A stretch of 64,000 nt of DNA from Thermohalobaculum sp039026375 (GTDB lineage: Bacteria; Pseudomonadota; Alphaproteobacteria; Rhodobacterales; Rhodobacteraceae), in NCBI GenBank assembly GCA_039026375.1, contig JBCCML010000019.1, positions 1 through 64,000 on the forward strand. The letters are read 5' to 3'. Below the pieces are notes generated by a model. It was not told the DNA's origin and searched no databases. It saw only the letters and a program-made list of their open reading frames with translations. The stretch's first letter is position 1; every line of letters begins with the position of its first letter. Shown here piece by piece: positions 24,608 to 31,808 of this stretch. Both the position numbers and the translations under genes were made by a program.

Positions 24608-24938
24608 GGTCCAAGCAGCCTAAAGTTGCAAGATCGGACACAACACCGACCTTTGCCAGAACGAATTGATTGAACGGGTGTCACCTAAAGATCAGTCGGC
24701 CTGTGATCATAGCGCTGAAACGCGCGTTCCACGGCGTCGCTGCAACGTCGCTGCAACCGGATCGCGCCATAATGTGCCGCGGGGATCAAATGCTGCTGAG
24801 CTTCGAGCTGTCATTCATGCAGATCGACGCGAACGATTGGGCACAGCCCACAATAACCAAGCAGATATGATTACTCTGATGCCTGTTTCAGAGCAGACTT
24901 CGCTCGAATTCTCCTACGCCGGCCGATAGACCAATCCC
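24608..24938. other. Intergenic stretch, no gene seen
   Basis: About 330 bp between the exported-protein gene and the DUF4261-like gene. Short frames here lack good ribosome sites and resemble nothing known. The DNA is less GC-rich than the flanks. The region should hold divergent promoters for both neighbours. Confidence 0.5.
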
Positions 24939-25676
24939 ATGAAAGACAAAATCCTTCTTTGCATTACTGGCAAATGGCGAGACGAGGTTGATTTCGTCGA
25001 GAAGCTTTCAGCCGGGACAGAAGGTCGGTTCATCGCCACAGGCGGACACATTTTCGATCGCCAGAAGCGTACTGCGTGTGAGTTTAATGTGTCACCCTCG
25101 GTTGAAGGGATGGAAGCAGCGTTTAAAATCGGCTCTTCAGCTGCACCAATTCCAGACAGTCTGCTGGATGAGATCGCACGGCATAAGAGCTACCTCAGCC
25201 TGTATGCTCAAAACAACGGGATCGCGGAAGCCTTCACGATATCAGAAGTCGCACTCGCAGCACTCGAAAGTGGTGGTCTGGCCGTCCGTGTCGAGGGCTC
25301 CAAACGGGCTTCGGATCCGGATCGTTGGCGGGAGCATTTGCAAAATGCACAGGAGATCAGTCCCAGTTTCTTGTGTCATCTTTTCGTCTGGGCCTTTGTC
25401 CAAGAAGCCGGCACCTACAACACAATCGGCATGCCGTTTCTCGGTCAACCCGATTTCTCAATCGAGACAAGCGATTTTGATACTGCAAGCGCTATCTATG
25501 ACGAGTTCGCGAAGTACCTGCTTATCCAACAGCCTACCGTTCTCAACGGGCAAACAATTCGGTTCGAAGATGCAGATGGCCGCTGGCGCATCACCAAAGC
25601 AAATCACATCTATATTGACGATCCCGACATCGATTTTTCACGCGGAATGTGGCGGCTACAGCGGATCAGCGATTAA
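24939..25676 (+). CDS. DUF4261-like protein in an AT-richer patch
   Basis: A 245-residue protein without export signal. Its order of segments (DKILLCITGKW at the start, HKSYLSLYAQNNGIAEAF near 85, and TYNTIGMPFLGQPDFSIETSDFDTASAIYDEFAKYLL near 170) recalls the DUF4261 family, which often sits with secretion or immunity genes; the match is from memory and tentative. Codon use and base composition look less GC-rich than the flanking genes, and the flanks carry 250-330 bp without genes, consistent with later acquisition. Function unknown. Confidence 0.6.
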   Translation: MKDKILLCITGKWRDEVDFVEKLSAGTEGRFIATGGHIFDRQKRTACEFNVSPSVEGMEAAFKIGSSAAPIPDSLLDEIARHKSYLSLYAQNNGIAEAFTISEVALAALESGGLAVRVEGSKRASDPDRWREHLQNAQEISPSFLCHLFVWAFVQEAGTYNTIGMPFLGQPDFSIETSDFDTASAIYDEFAKYLLIQQPTVLNGQTIRFEDADGRWRITKANHIYIDDPDIDFSRGMWRLQRISD

Positions 25677-25927
25677 TCGAAGGCGGCACAGACGCACACT
25701 ATGTTCAGACGGACTTAGTGGCTCTTTGATCGTGCAAAATTCATGGCTGCTCCGTCCCGCACAGCTGCCAATGACGGGTGTAACGACAAATGGCCGTCGT
25801 CAGTTAAGGTCTGCTTTTCTCAAGGTCTTTCCTACACGCAAGCTCAGTCAACCGCCGATCACGCTGTTAGAAACGCGTCGGGGCTGTTTCCAGCTCAGGG
25901 AAATGCAGTCGTAGGCAGAGAGGGGCC

Positions 25928-26578
25928 TTAGCGGCCGCCCTCGATCATTCGGGCGTGGACGTAGCCTTTCACGATGTCGATCATCTCGGCCATACCGCGC
26001 TCGAAGAAGTGGTTGGCCTCGGGCACCGTCGTGTGGGTGATCGTGATGCCCTTCTGCGCCTTCAGCTTGTCGCTCAGCTTGACGACGTCGTCCATGGGCA
26101 CGATCCGGTCGGACTCGCCGTTGATGATCAGGCCCGAGGACGGGCAGGGCGCCAGGAAGCTGAAATCATACATGTTCGCGGGCGGGGCGACCGAGATGAA
26201 ACCGTTGATCTCGGGCCGGCGCATCAACAGCTGCATGCCGATCCAGGCCCCGAACGAGAAGCCGGCGACCCAGCAGGCCTTCGCCCCCTCGTGCATGGAC
26301 TGTAAGTAATCGAGCGCCGAGGCGGCGTCGCTGAGTTCGCCAATGCCCTGGTCGAACTCGCCCTGGCTGCGCCCAACGCCGCGGAAATTGAACCGCATGA
26401 CGGTGAAACCCAGATCGCGAAACGCGTAATGCAGGTTGTAGGTTACTGGATTATTCATCGTGCCGCCGTACTGCGGGTGCGGATGTAAGATCAGCGCGAT
26501 GGGGGCGTCTTTCTCGGGCACGGGATGATACCGACCCTCGAGGCGGCCTTCAGGGCCGGGAAAATGTACTTCGGGCAT
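25928..26578 (-). CDS. Alpha/beta hydrolase (YpfH/dienelactone-type)
   Basis: A 216-residue cytoplasmic alpha/beta hydrolase; the start at 26578 (MPEVHFPGPEG) was chosen as the family's usual beginning. Visible: LILHPHPQYGGTMNN (oxyanion-side HPHP-GG), VMRFNFRGVGRSQG, the nucleophile elbow VAGFSFGAW (Ser in G-F-S-F-G), INGESDRIVPMDDV with an aspartate, and EANHFFERG with the catalytic histidine. This pattern matches small hydrolases called CC/PEB or KANL3/Tex30-type in alphaproteobacteria. It is divergent from the SUF operon, whose promoter region lies upstream of its start. Confidence 0.9.
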   Translation of the reverse strand: MPEVHFPGPEGRLEGRYHPVPEKDAPIALILHPHPQYGGTMNNPVTYNLHYAFRDLGFTVMRFNFRGVGRSQGEFDQGIGELSDAASALDYLQSMHEGAKACWVAGFSFGAWIGMQLLMRRPEINGFISVAPPANMYDFSFLAPCPSSGLIINGESDRIVPMDDVVKLSDKLKAQKGITITHTTVPEANHFFERGMAEMIDIVKGYVHARMIEGGR

Positions 26579-26614
26579 GCCTGTCCTGTCCGGGGTCCTC
26601 TTCCGTCGGAGATG

Positions 26615-26651
26615 TTGACTCATCTCGTCAGGCAATCTAGAACCATTCTAG
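26615..26651 (+). promoter_or_regulatory. SUF operon promoter with overlapping IscR/Rrf2-type operator
   Basis: TTGACT (26615-26620) and TAGAAC (26638-26643) stand 17 bp apart as -35 and -10 elements. The palindrome CTAGAA-CCA-TTCTAG (26637-26651) covers the -10. TAGAA-N3-TTCTA cores are known for alphaproteobacterial Rrf2 proteins (RirA/IscR group), so repression by the regulator encoded just downstream is likely. Confidence 0.6.
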
Positions 26652-26743
26652 GTTATGACGTCGGCCCGGCCCACAACCGGGTGGGGGGCAGGTAGCTGCA
26701 GCGACCCGCGACGTCAACATGTCGCGCACTATGAGGATGGGGC

Positions 26744-27226
26744 ATGAAGCTCAGTACCAAGGGTCGCTACGCCGTCACAGCTTTGGCGGATATCGCATTG
26801 CACGGAGACGAAGGTCCGGTGGCTCTGTCCGATATTGCTGAGCGGCAGGACATTTCGCTGGCGTATCTTGAGCAACTTTTCGTCAAGTTGCGTCGCGCGG
26901 GGCTGGTGGCTTCAGTACGTGGTCCTGGTGGTGGTTATTCCCTAGCGAATGCGCCCGATGAGACGACCATTGCCGAGGTGATGTCTGCGGTGGATGAGCG
27001 TCTCAACGCCATGGGCTGCAATGGCAAATATGACTCGGGCAAAGGATGCGCAGGATCGCACGAGGCCTGTTTGACCCACGGGCTGTGGGAGGAACTGTCC
27101 TCAAACGTACATGTATTTCTGAGCTCAAAGACAATCGCCCACGTCATCAGCGGTAAGGTTCAGCCGTGCCGCGCGGTGCCGCAGTTCATCGAATTCGTTG
27201 ACGAAGCGGAGATCGTCGCGCCGTGA
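26744..27226 (+). CDS. iscR: IscR-type Rrf2 transcriptional regulator
   Basis: A 160-residue Rrf2-family regulator. The winged helix-turn-helix is at about 1-65 (KLSTKGRYAVTALADIALH, then ISLAYLEQLFVKLRRAGLVASVRGPGGGY). Cys92, Cys102 and Cys109 with His112 match the [2Fe-2S] ligand set of IscR, with slightly wider spacing than in E. coli. It senses Fe-S cluster supply and should control this operon; a matching palindrome overlaps the promoter. Its last bases overlap the GTG of the next gene, so it is the first gene of the unit. Confidence 0.93.
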   Translation: MKLSTKGRYAVTALADIALHGDEGPVALSDIAERQDISLAYLEQLFVKLRRAGLVASVRGPGGGYSLANAPDETTIAEVMSAVDERLNAMGCNGKYDSGKGCAGSHEACLTHGLWEELSSNVHVFLSSKTIAHVISGKVQPCRAVPQFIEFVDEAEIVAP

Positions 27227-28302
27227 CCGGGTTGCGGGGCAATCGCGTCTACCTCGACTGGAACGCAACGGCGCCGCTCAGGCCTGAGGCGCGCGCGGCC
27301 ATGTTTGCAGCGCTGGATGTCGTCGGTAATCCGTCCTCGGTGCACACGGAAGGTCGCGCTGCAAAGTCCATTATTGAAACGGCGCGGGCGCAGGTGGCCA
27401 CCCTGGTTGGATGCTTGCCGGAGGAAGTGGTCTTCACCAGCGGTGCCACGGAAGCCGCCGCAATGATCGGCTGGTCGTTCGACGATATTGTCTGCGGCAG
27501 CGTCGAACATCCCTGCGTTTTGATCCATGCGCGGTCCATTTACCCCACCGACCGCGATGGCCGGGTGCAAATGAGCCGGTACTCTGGTTTGGACACGGAA
27601 CATGCCCTGCAGTTGGTCAACTCTGAAACGGGGGTGATCCAGCCGCCCATGTCGTTTGAGTTGGGGCTTGTCGATGCGGTGCAGGGCATTGGGCGCATCC
27701 CATGGCGGTTTGACGAAGCGAACACGAAGACTGCAATCATCTCTTCGCACAAAATCGGCGGGCCAAAGGGGGCTGGGGCAGCCATCATTCGGCGCGGCCT
27801 GGATATCGATCCGTTGATGGTGGGAGGCGGACAGGAACAGAGCCGTCGCGCCGGGACCGAGGATGTGGCCGCGATCGCAGGTTTTGGTGCCGCTGCTGAG
27901 GCTGCTTTGCGTGACCTAGAGGACGATGTTTGGCGTCGGGTGGAAAAACTTAGAAATATTCTAGAGTACCGCCTTGCAGAGGCCGCGCCAAAAACCATCT
28001 TCTTTGGTCAAGATGCCGAAAGAGCGCCTAATACAACGTGTTTTGCCGTACCGGGCTGGGCTGGCGAAACCCAGGTTATGCAGATGGACCTGGCTGGTTT
28101 CGCGGTAAGTGCGGGCAGCGCGTGCTCTTCCGGGAAGGTTCAAAAAGCCAGTTCCGTACTGGCGTCAATGGGGTTCGAGCCCGAGATCGCATCATCTGCG
28201 ATCCGCGTCTCGATGGGCCCCAAGACGACCGAAGCAGAGGTTACGGCCTTTGCCGATGCATGGATCGAACAATACCGCCGCCGCCAGGCGCGGGCCGCTT
28301 GA
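27223..28302 (+). CDS. Cysteine desulfurase (NifS/IscS-like)
   Basis: A 359-residue PLP enzyme that removes sulfur from cysteine to make a persulfide for Fe-S clusters. The GTG start at 27223 overlaps the iscR stop (GTGA). Seen: VYLDWNATAPLRPEA, the PLP lysine in IISSHKIGG (Lys177), and the catalytic-loop cysteine in GSACSSGKV (Cys301). The long mobile-loop SSG form puts it in the IscS/NifS group, unlike SufS at the end of the same operon. Two desulfurases in one operon are characteristic of alphaproteobacterial suf loci. Confidence 0.92.
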   Translation: MTGLRGNRVYLDWNATAPLRPEARAAMFAALDVVGNPSSVHTEGRAAKSIIETARAQVATLVGCLPEEVVFTSGATEAAAMIGWSFDDIVCGSVEHPCVLIHARSIYPTDRDGRVQMSRYSGLDTEHALQLVNSETGVIQPPMSFELGLVDAVQGIGRIPWRFDEANTKTAIISSHKIGGPKGAGAAIIRRGLDIDPLMVGGGQEQSRRAGTEDVAAIAGFGAAAEAALRDLEDDVWRRVEKLRNILEYRLAEAAPKTIFFGQDAERAPNTTCFAVPGWAGETQVMQMDLAGFAVSAGSACSSGKVQKASSVLASMGFEPEIASSAIRVSMGPKTTEAEVTAFADAWIEQYRRRQARAA

Positions 28303-28313
28303 GGAGAGACAGG

Positions 28314-29858
28314 ATGAACGCTCTGGATACGGCAAAGCCGAGCGAAGCCGAAGTCAAAATCAAGGAAGGCGTCGATCTGGAAACTGTCGAGGCGGTTCGG
28401 TCGGTTGGTGAGCGCTACAAGTATGGCTGGGAGTCCGAGATCGAGACGGAGTTCGCTCCGAAAGGTCTCTCCGAGGACATCGTGCGCCTGATTTCGGAAA
28501 AAAAGGGCGAGCCCGAGTGGATGCTAAACTGGCGGCTTGCAGCTTTTCGCCGGTTCATGAAGATGGAAGAGCCCGATTGGGCAATGGTCGATTACCCTCC
28601 GATCGACCTGCAGGACCAGTATTATTACGCGGAACCGAAGAGCTTCAAGGAAAAACCCAAGAGCCTTGACGAAGTTGATCCCGAACTACTGCGGACCTAC
28701 GAGAAATTGGGTATCCCACTGAGGGAACAGATGATCTTGGCGGGCGTTGAGGGCGCCGAAGCAGTGCCCGCCGCTGGCCGCAAGGTTGCCGTAGACGCCG
28801 TCTTCGACTCGGTGTCGGTTGGGACGACGTTCAAGGAAGAGCTGGCCAAAGCGGGCGTGATCTTTTGCTCGATCTCGGAAGCGCTGCGTGACTACCCAGA
28901 CTTGGTGCGCAAGTACCTCGGCTCGGTCGTACCACAGACAGATAACTACTACGCCTGCTTGAATTCTGCGGTGTTTTCGGACGGCTCATTCGTTTACGTG
29001 CCCGAGGGTGTGCGGTGTCCGATGGAGCTGTCCACTTATTTCCGGATCAATGCCGAGAATACAGGCCAATTTGAGCGTACGCTCATCATTGCCGACAAGG
29101 GTTCCTACGTTTCCTACCTTGAGGGCTGCACGGCCCCTGAGCGCAAGACCAACCAGCTGCACGCAGCGGTGGTCGAACTCGTCCTGCTCGATGACGCGGA
29201 GATAAAATACTCGACGGTCCAGAATTGGTTCCCAGGGAACGAGAACGGCGAAGGCGGTATCTACAACTTCGTGACCAAGCGCGCGGATTGCCGTGGCGAT
29301 CGTTCGAAGGTGATGTGGACGCAGGTGGAGACGGGCTCTGCTGTAACATGGAAATATCCGTCTTGTGTGTTGCGCGGCGACGATAGTCAGGGCGAGTTTT
29401 ACTCGATCGCGATCGCGAATAATGCCCAACAGGCCGATACCGGGACAAAGATGATCCATCTTGGAAAGCGCACCAAGTCGCGCATTGTCTCCAAGGGCAT
29501 CAGTGCCGGCCGCGCCCAGAACACGTACCGTGGCCTAGTGTCGATGAGCCCGGCGGCGCAGAACAGTCGGAACTTCACGCAGTGCGATAGCCTGCTGATC
29601 GGCGACAAATGCGGCGCCCACACCGTGCCGTATATCGAAATGAAGAACATGTCGTCGCGCTCTGAGCACGAGGCGACGACATCGAAAGTCGACGACGATC
29701 AACTGTTCTATTGCCGGCAACGCGGCATAGACGAGGAGGATGCCGTCGCACTGATCGTGAATGGCTTCTGCAAGGAGGTCTTGCAGGAATTACCCATGGA
29801 GTTCGCCATGGAGGCGCAAAGCTTGGTCGCGATTAGCCTGGAGGGCAGCGTCGGGTAA
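28314..29858 (+). CDS. sufB: Fe-S cluster assembly scaffold SufB
   Basis: A 514-residue subunit of the SufBC2D scaffold on which [4Fe-4S] or [2Fe-2S] clusters are built. The ATG at 28314 follows GAGGAGA, 11 bp after the desulfurase stop. Conserved segments: VDAVFDSVSVGTTFKEELAKAGVIFCSI, NYYACLNSAVFSDGSFVYVPEGVRCPMELSTYFRIN, YLEGCTAP, and the C-terminal RNFTQCDSLLIGDKCGAHTVPYIE, holding the cysteine that matches the sulfur-accepting Cys405 of E. coli. It normally works with SufC and SufD, encoded further on. Confidence 0.96.
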   Translation: MNALDTAKPSEAEVKIKEGVDLETVEAVRSVGERYKYGWESEIETEFAPKGLSEDIVRLISEKKGEPEWMLNWRLAAFRRFMKMEEPDWAMVDYPPIDLQDQYYYAEPKSFKEKPKSLDEVDPELLRTYEKLGIPLREQMILAGVEGAEAVPAAGRKVAVDAVFDSVSVGTTFKEELAKAGVIFCSISEALRDYPDLVRKYLGSVVPQTDNYYACLNSAVFSDGSFVYVPEGVRCPMELSTYFRINAENTGQFERTLIIADKGSYVSYLEGCTAPERKTNQLHAAVVELVLLDDAEIKYSTVQNWFPGNENGEGGIYNFVTKRADCRGDRSKVMWTQVETGSAVTWKYPSCVLRGDDSQGEFYSIAIANNAQQADTGTKMIHLGKRTKSRIVSKGISAGRAQNTYRGLVSMSPAAQNSRNFTQCDSLLIGDKCGAHTVPYIEMKNMSSRSEHEATTSKVDDDQLFYCRQRGIDEEDAVALIVNGFCKEVLQELPMEFAMEAQSLVAISLEGSVG

Positions 29859-29892
29859 CACGCGCCCTCCAAGCCAAAAAGTAAGTTTCAAA

Positions 29893-29957
29893 GCGGCGCT
29901 TAAGCTCCAGCGAAACCTGCGCAGGTTTGCAAGCCTAACGGCGCTTAAGCGCGCCGC
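29893..29957 (+). other. Nested hairpin region after sufB
   Basis: Between sufB and the next gene lie two copies of CGGCGCTTAAGC (29894-29905 and 29939-29950), each with a self-complementary GCTTAAGC. They flank a perfect 16-bp palindrome AAACCTGC/GCAGGTTT at 29913-29928. GCGGCGCTTAAGC at 29893-29905 can also pair with GCTTAAGC-GC-GCCGC at 29943-29957 as an outer stem. No T run follows. It may shape mRNA processing or stability in the operon. Confidence 0.65.
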
Positions 29958-29983
29958 CTAACACGGCGCATAGAAAGGACAAC

Positions 29984-30277
29984 ATGCTTCAGCATACCCA
30001 ACAAGGTGACGCGTTAATGGAGTTGGCCCTTGAGGCCGAGGGTTTCCTGCGAGAAGCGGGACATGACGTTCGGGTGGCGCCTGACGAAGGCCCGACAGCC
30101 TTTGATATCGTGCCCGGCGCAGGCGGGGACATGCTTTGCCGAGTGCAAGCGGTCGGGAAAGAAACTTGGGAGATTGCCCGCCCTGGTGGAGAGACGCTGA
30201 CGGGATTGGGCGATCGGACGGCATTTTTGCGAATGCTGGAGAACGTCGTCGCGGCTCAGATCAAACAAGCGGCCTGA
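29984..30277 (+). CDS. Small protein in the SUF operon, function unknown
   Basis: A 97-residue cytoplasmic protein following GAAAGGAC. The sequence has helical ends and a central beta-like stretch (DVRVAPDEGPTAFDIVPGAGG); the single cysteine is in MLCRVQAV, and GGETLTGLGDRTAFLRMLENV follows. It is the first of three small genes between sufB and sufC, transcribed in the same direction. I do not recognise its family; such small genes are often present within suf operons of Rhodobacterales, but I cannot name a role. Confidence 0.7.
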   Translation: MLQHTQQGDALMELALEAEGFLREAGHDVRVAPDEGPTAFDIVPGAGGDMLCRVQAVGKETWEIARPGGETLTGLGDRTAFLRMLENVVAAQIKQAA

Positions 30278-30285
30278 GGTTCAGC

Positions 30286-30600
30286 ATGATCGTCACGACC
30301 ACCCCGTCGATCGAAGGCCGAGCAATCGCCCAGTACCACGGCATCGTGGTGGGAGAGGCGATCCTTGGCGCGAACGTTTTCAAGGACATCTTTGCCGGGA
30401 TCACTGACATCCTGGGCGGGCGTTCAGGCGCCTACGAAGAGGAAATGGCCAAGGCCCGTGAGACCGCCCTGCAAGAGATGCAGGAGCGGGCAGCTGCGAT
30501 GGGGGCGAATGCGGTTGTCGGTGTCGATCTAGACTACGAAGTCATCAACAACATGTTGATGGTGTCTGCGTCCGGCACCGCGGTCAGCCTTTCAGGGTAA
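30286..30600 (+). CDS. YbjQ/UPF0145 family heavy-metal-binding-like protein
   Basis: A 104-residue protein of the YbjQ (UPF0145) family. Seen: the opening TTTPSIEGRAIAQYHGIVVGEAILGANVFKDIFAGITDILGGRSGAYEEE, then ARETALQEMQERAAAMGANAVVGVDLDYE and a C-terminal strand MVSASGTAVSL. The Ile/Val-rich glycine pattern with the E-M-A helix is diagnostic. Proteins of this family form pentamers with a possible metal-binding role; the biochemical function is not established. Start follows the preceding gene by 8 bp, so they are co-transcribed. Confidence 0.88.
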   Translation: MIVTTTPSIEGRAIAQYHGIVVGEAILGANVFKDIFAGITDILGGRSGAYEEEMAKARETALQEMQERAAAMGANAVVGVDLDYEVINNMLMVSASGTAVSLSG

Positions 30601-30723
30601 GACTGATGCAACGGTGGTTAAAATATCCCGCACCAAGTAACCATTTGGTAGAGGAATCGTCAGACACCTCGATCAGCCGGGCTTGCAGAATGCACCCGGA
30701 TTCTTGCCAGAAGGGATCGAGAA

Positions 30724-31209
30724 ATGACCGACCAAAAAACCACCGTCGTGGGCGGCCAGGCACATCAATCGACAGTTTCGGACGAGATTGCCGCAGCACT
30801 GCATCAAGCATTCGCGCGGATCGACCAACTGGATACCGATCCAATAATTCGCCTAGCGCTTGCGCGGGTCGCAATCCGTTCCTTTGCGGCGGAGATCGCC
30901 GCCGCATATTCAACCCACGGGCAAGAGTTAGCCGACGAGTTCGAGGGTATGGCGGAGTCGCTTCGGGGTGACGAACACTTGCCAGCCGCCATCCAGCGCG
31001 TGCTGGGGACAGATCAGGGTGCCGAGGAGGCATTGTTAGGAGGAGAAGGCGATGTTGAAGGTCGAGAACCTGCAAGTCTCGCTGGAGGAAGAGGACAAAC
31101 AGATCCTCAAGGGTCTGACATTGGAAGTCCCCGCCGGGGAAGTTCACGCAATAATGGGGCCGAACGGCTCCGGAAAGAGCACGCTATCTTACGTGTTGGC
31201 GGGGCGTGA
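30724..31209 (+). CDS. Small SUF-operon protein whose frame overlaps sufC
   Basis: A 161-residue reading frame with a helical, native-looking first 105 residues (DEIAAALHQAFARIDQLDTDPIIRLALARVAIRSFAAEIAAAY, then EHLPAAIQRVLG). From 31052 it runs on through the first 158 bp of sufC in another phase, giving a Gly/Arg-rich tail that looks non-native. Either the protein really ends in this overlap, or a stop or frameshift near 31036 has been lost; a TAG at 31037-31039 stands in another phase. It lies 124 bp after the YbjQ gene and just before the sufC ribosome site. I do not recognise its family. Confidence 0.55.
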   Translation: MTDQKTTVVGGQAHQSTVSDEIAAALHQAFARIDQLDTDPIIRLALARVAIRSFAAEIAAAYSTHGQELADEFEGMAESLRGDEHLPAAIQRVLGTDQGAEEALLGGEGDVEGREPASLAGGRGQTDPQGSDIGSPRRGSSRNNGAERLRKEHAILRVGGA

Positions 31210-31807
31210 CGGCTACGAGGTAACGGGCGGTTCCGCCACGCTGGATGGCGAAGACGTCCTCGAGATGGAGCCGGAGGAGCGTGCCGCCGCAGGGCTCTTC
31301 CTAGCTTTCCAATACCCGGTCGAAATACCGGGTGTTGGTAACATGACATTCTTGCGCACTGCGCTGAATGCTCAGCGCAAATCACGTGGGGAAGAAGAAA
31401 TCTCGGCGCCTGATTTCCTCAAGCTCGTTCGTTCCAAGGCAAAAGAGCTTTCGATTGACGCCGATATGTTGAAGCGTCCGGTCAACGTAGGGTTCTCGGG
31501 CGGCGAGAAAAAGCGCAACGAAATCTTGCAGATGGCAATCCTTGAGCCGCGGATGTGCATCCTCGACGAGACCGACTCGGGCTTGGATGTCGACGCGATG
31601 AAGCTGGTGTCACAGGGGGTGAACGCACTTCGTGACGCTGGGCGTGGGTTTTTGGTGATAACGCACTACCAGCGCCTGCTGGATCACATCAAACCAGACG
31701 TCGTACATATCATGGCAGATGGGCGCGTCGTGGAAACTGGCGGTCCAGAGCTGGCCCTGAAGGTCGAGAACGAAGGATACGCTGACATCCTCGCATCGGT
31801 GGCCTGA
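31052..31807 (+). CDS. sufC: Fe-S cluster assembly ATPase SufC
   Basis: A 251-residue ABC-type ATPase of the SufBC2D scaffold, whose ATP use drives cluster assembly. ATG 31052 follows AGGAGGAGAAGG. Walker A is GPNGSGKST at 36-44, the signature is FSGGEKKRNE near 150, Walker B is CILDETDSGLDVDA, and the H-loop is VITHYQRLL. It is 1 bp from sufD (TGAGATG), so the two are coupled. Length is normal. Confidence 0.97.
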   Translation: MLKVENLQVSLEEEDKQILKGLTLEVPAGEVHAIMGPNGSGKSTLSYVLAGRDGYEVTGGSATLDGEDVLEMEPEERAAAGLFLAFQYPVEIPGVGNMTFLRTALNAQRKSRGEEEISAPDFLKLVRSKAKELSIDADMLKRPVNVGFSGGEKKRNEILQMAILEPRMCILDETDSGLDVDAMKLVSQGVNALRDAGRGFLVITHYQRLLDHIKPDVVHIMADGRVVETGGPELALKVENEGYADILASVA

Positions 31808-31808
31808 G

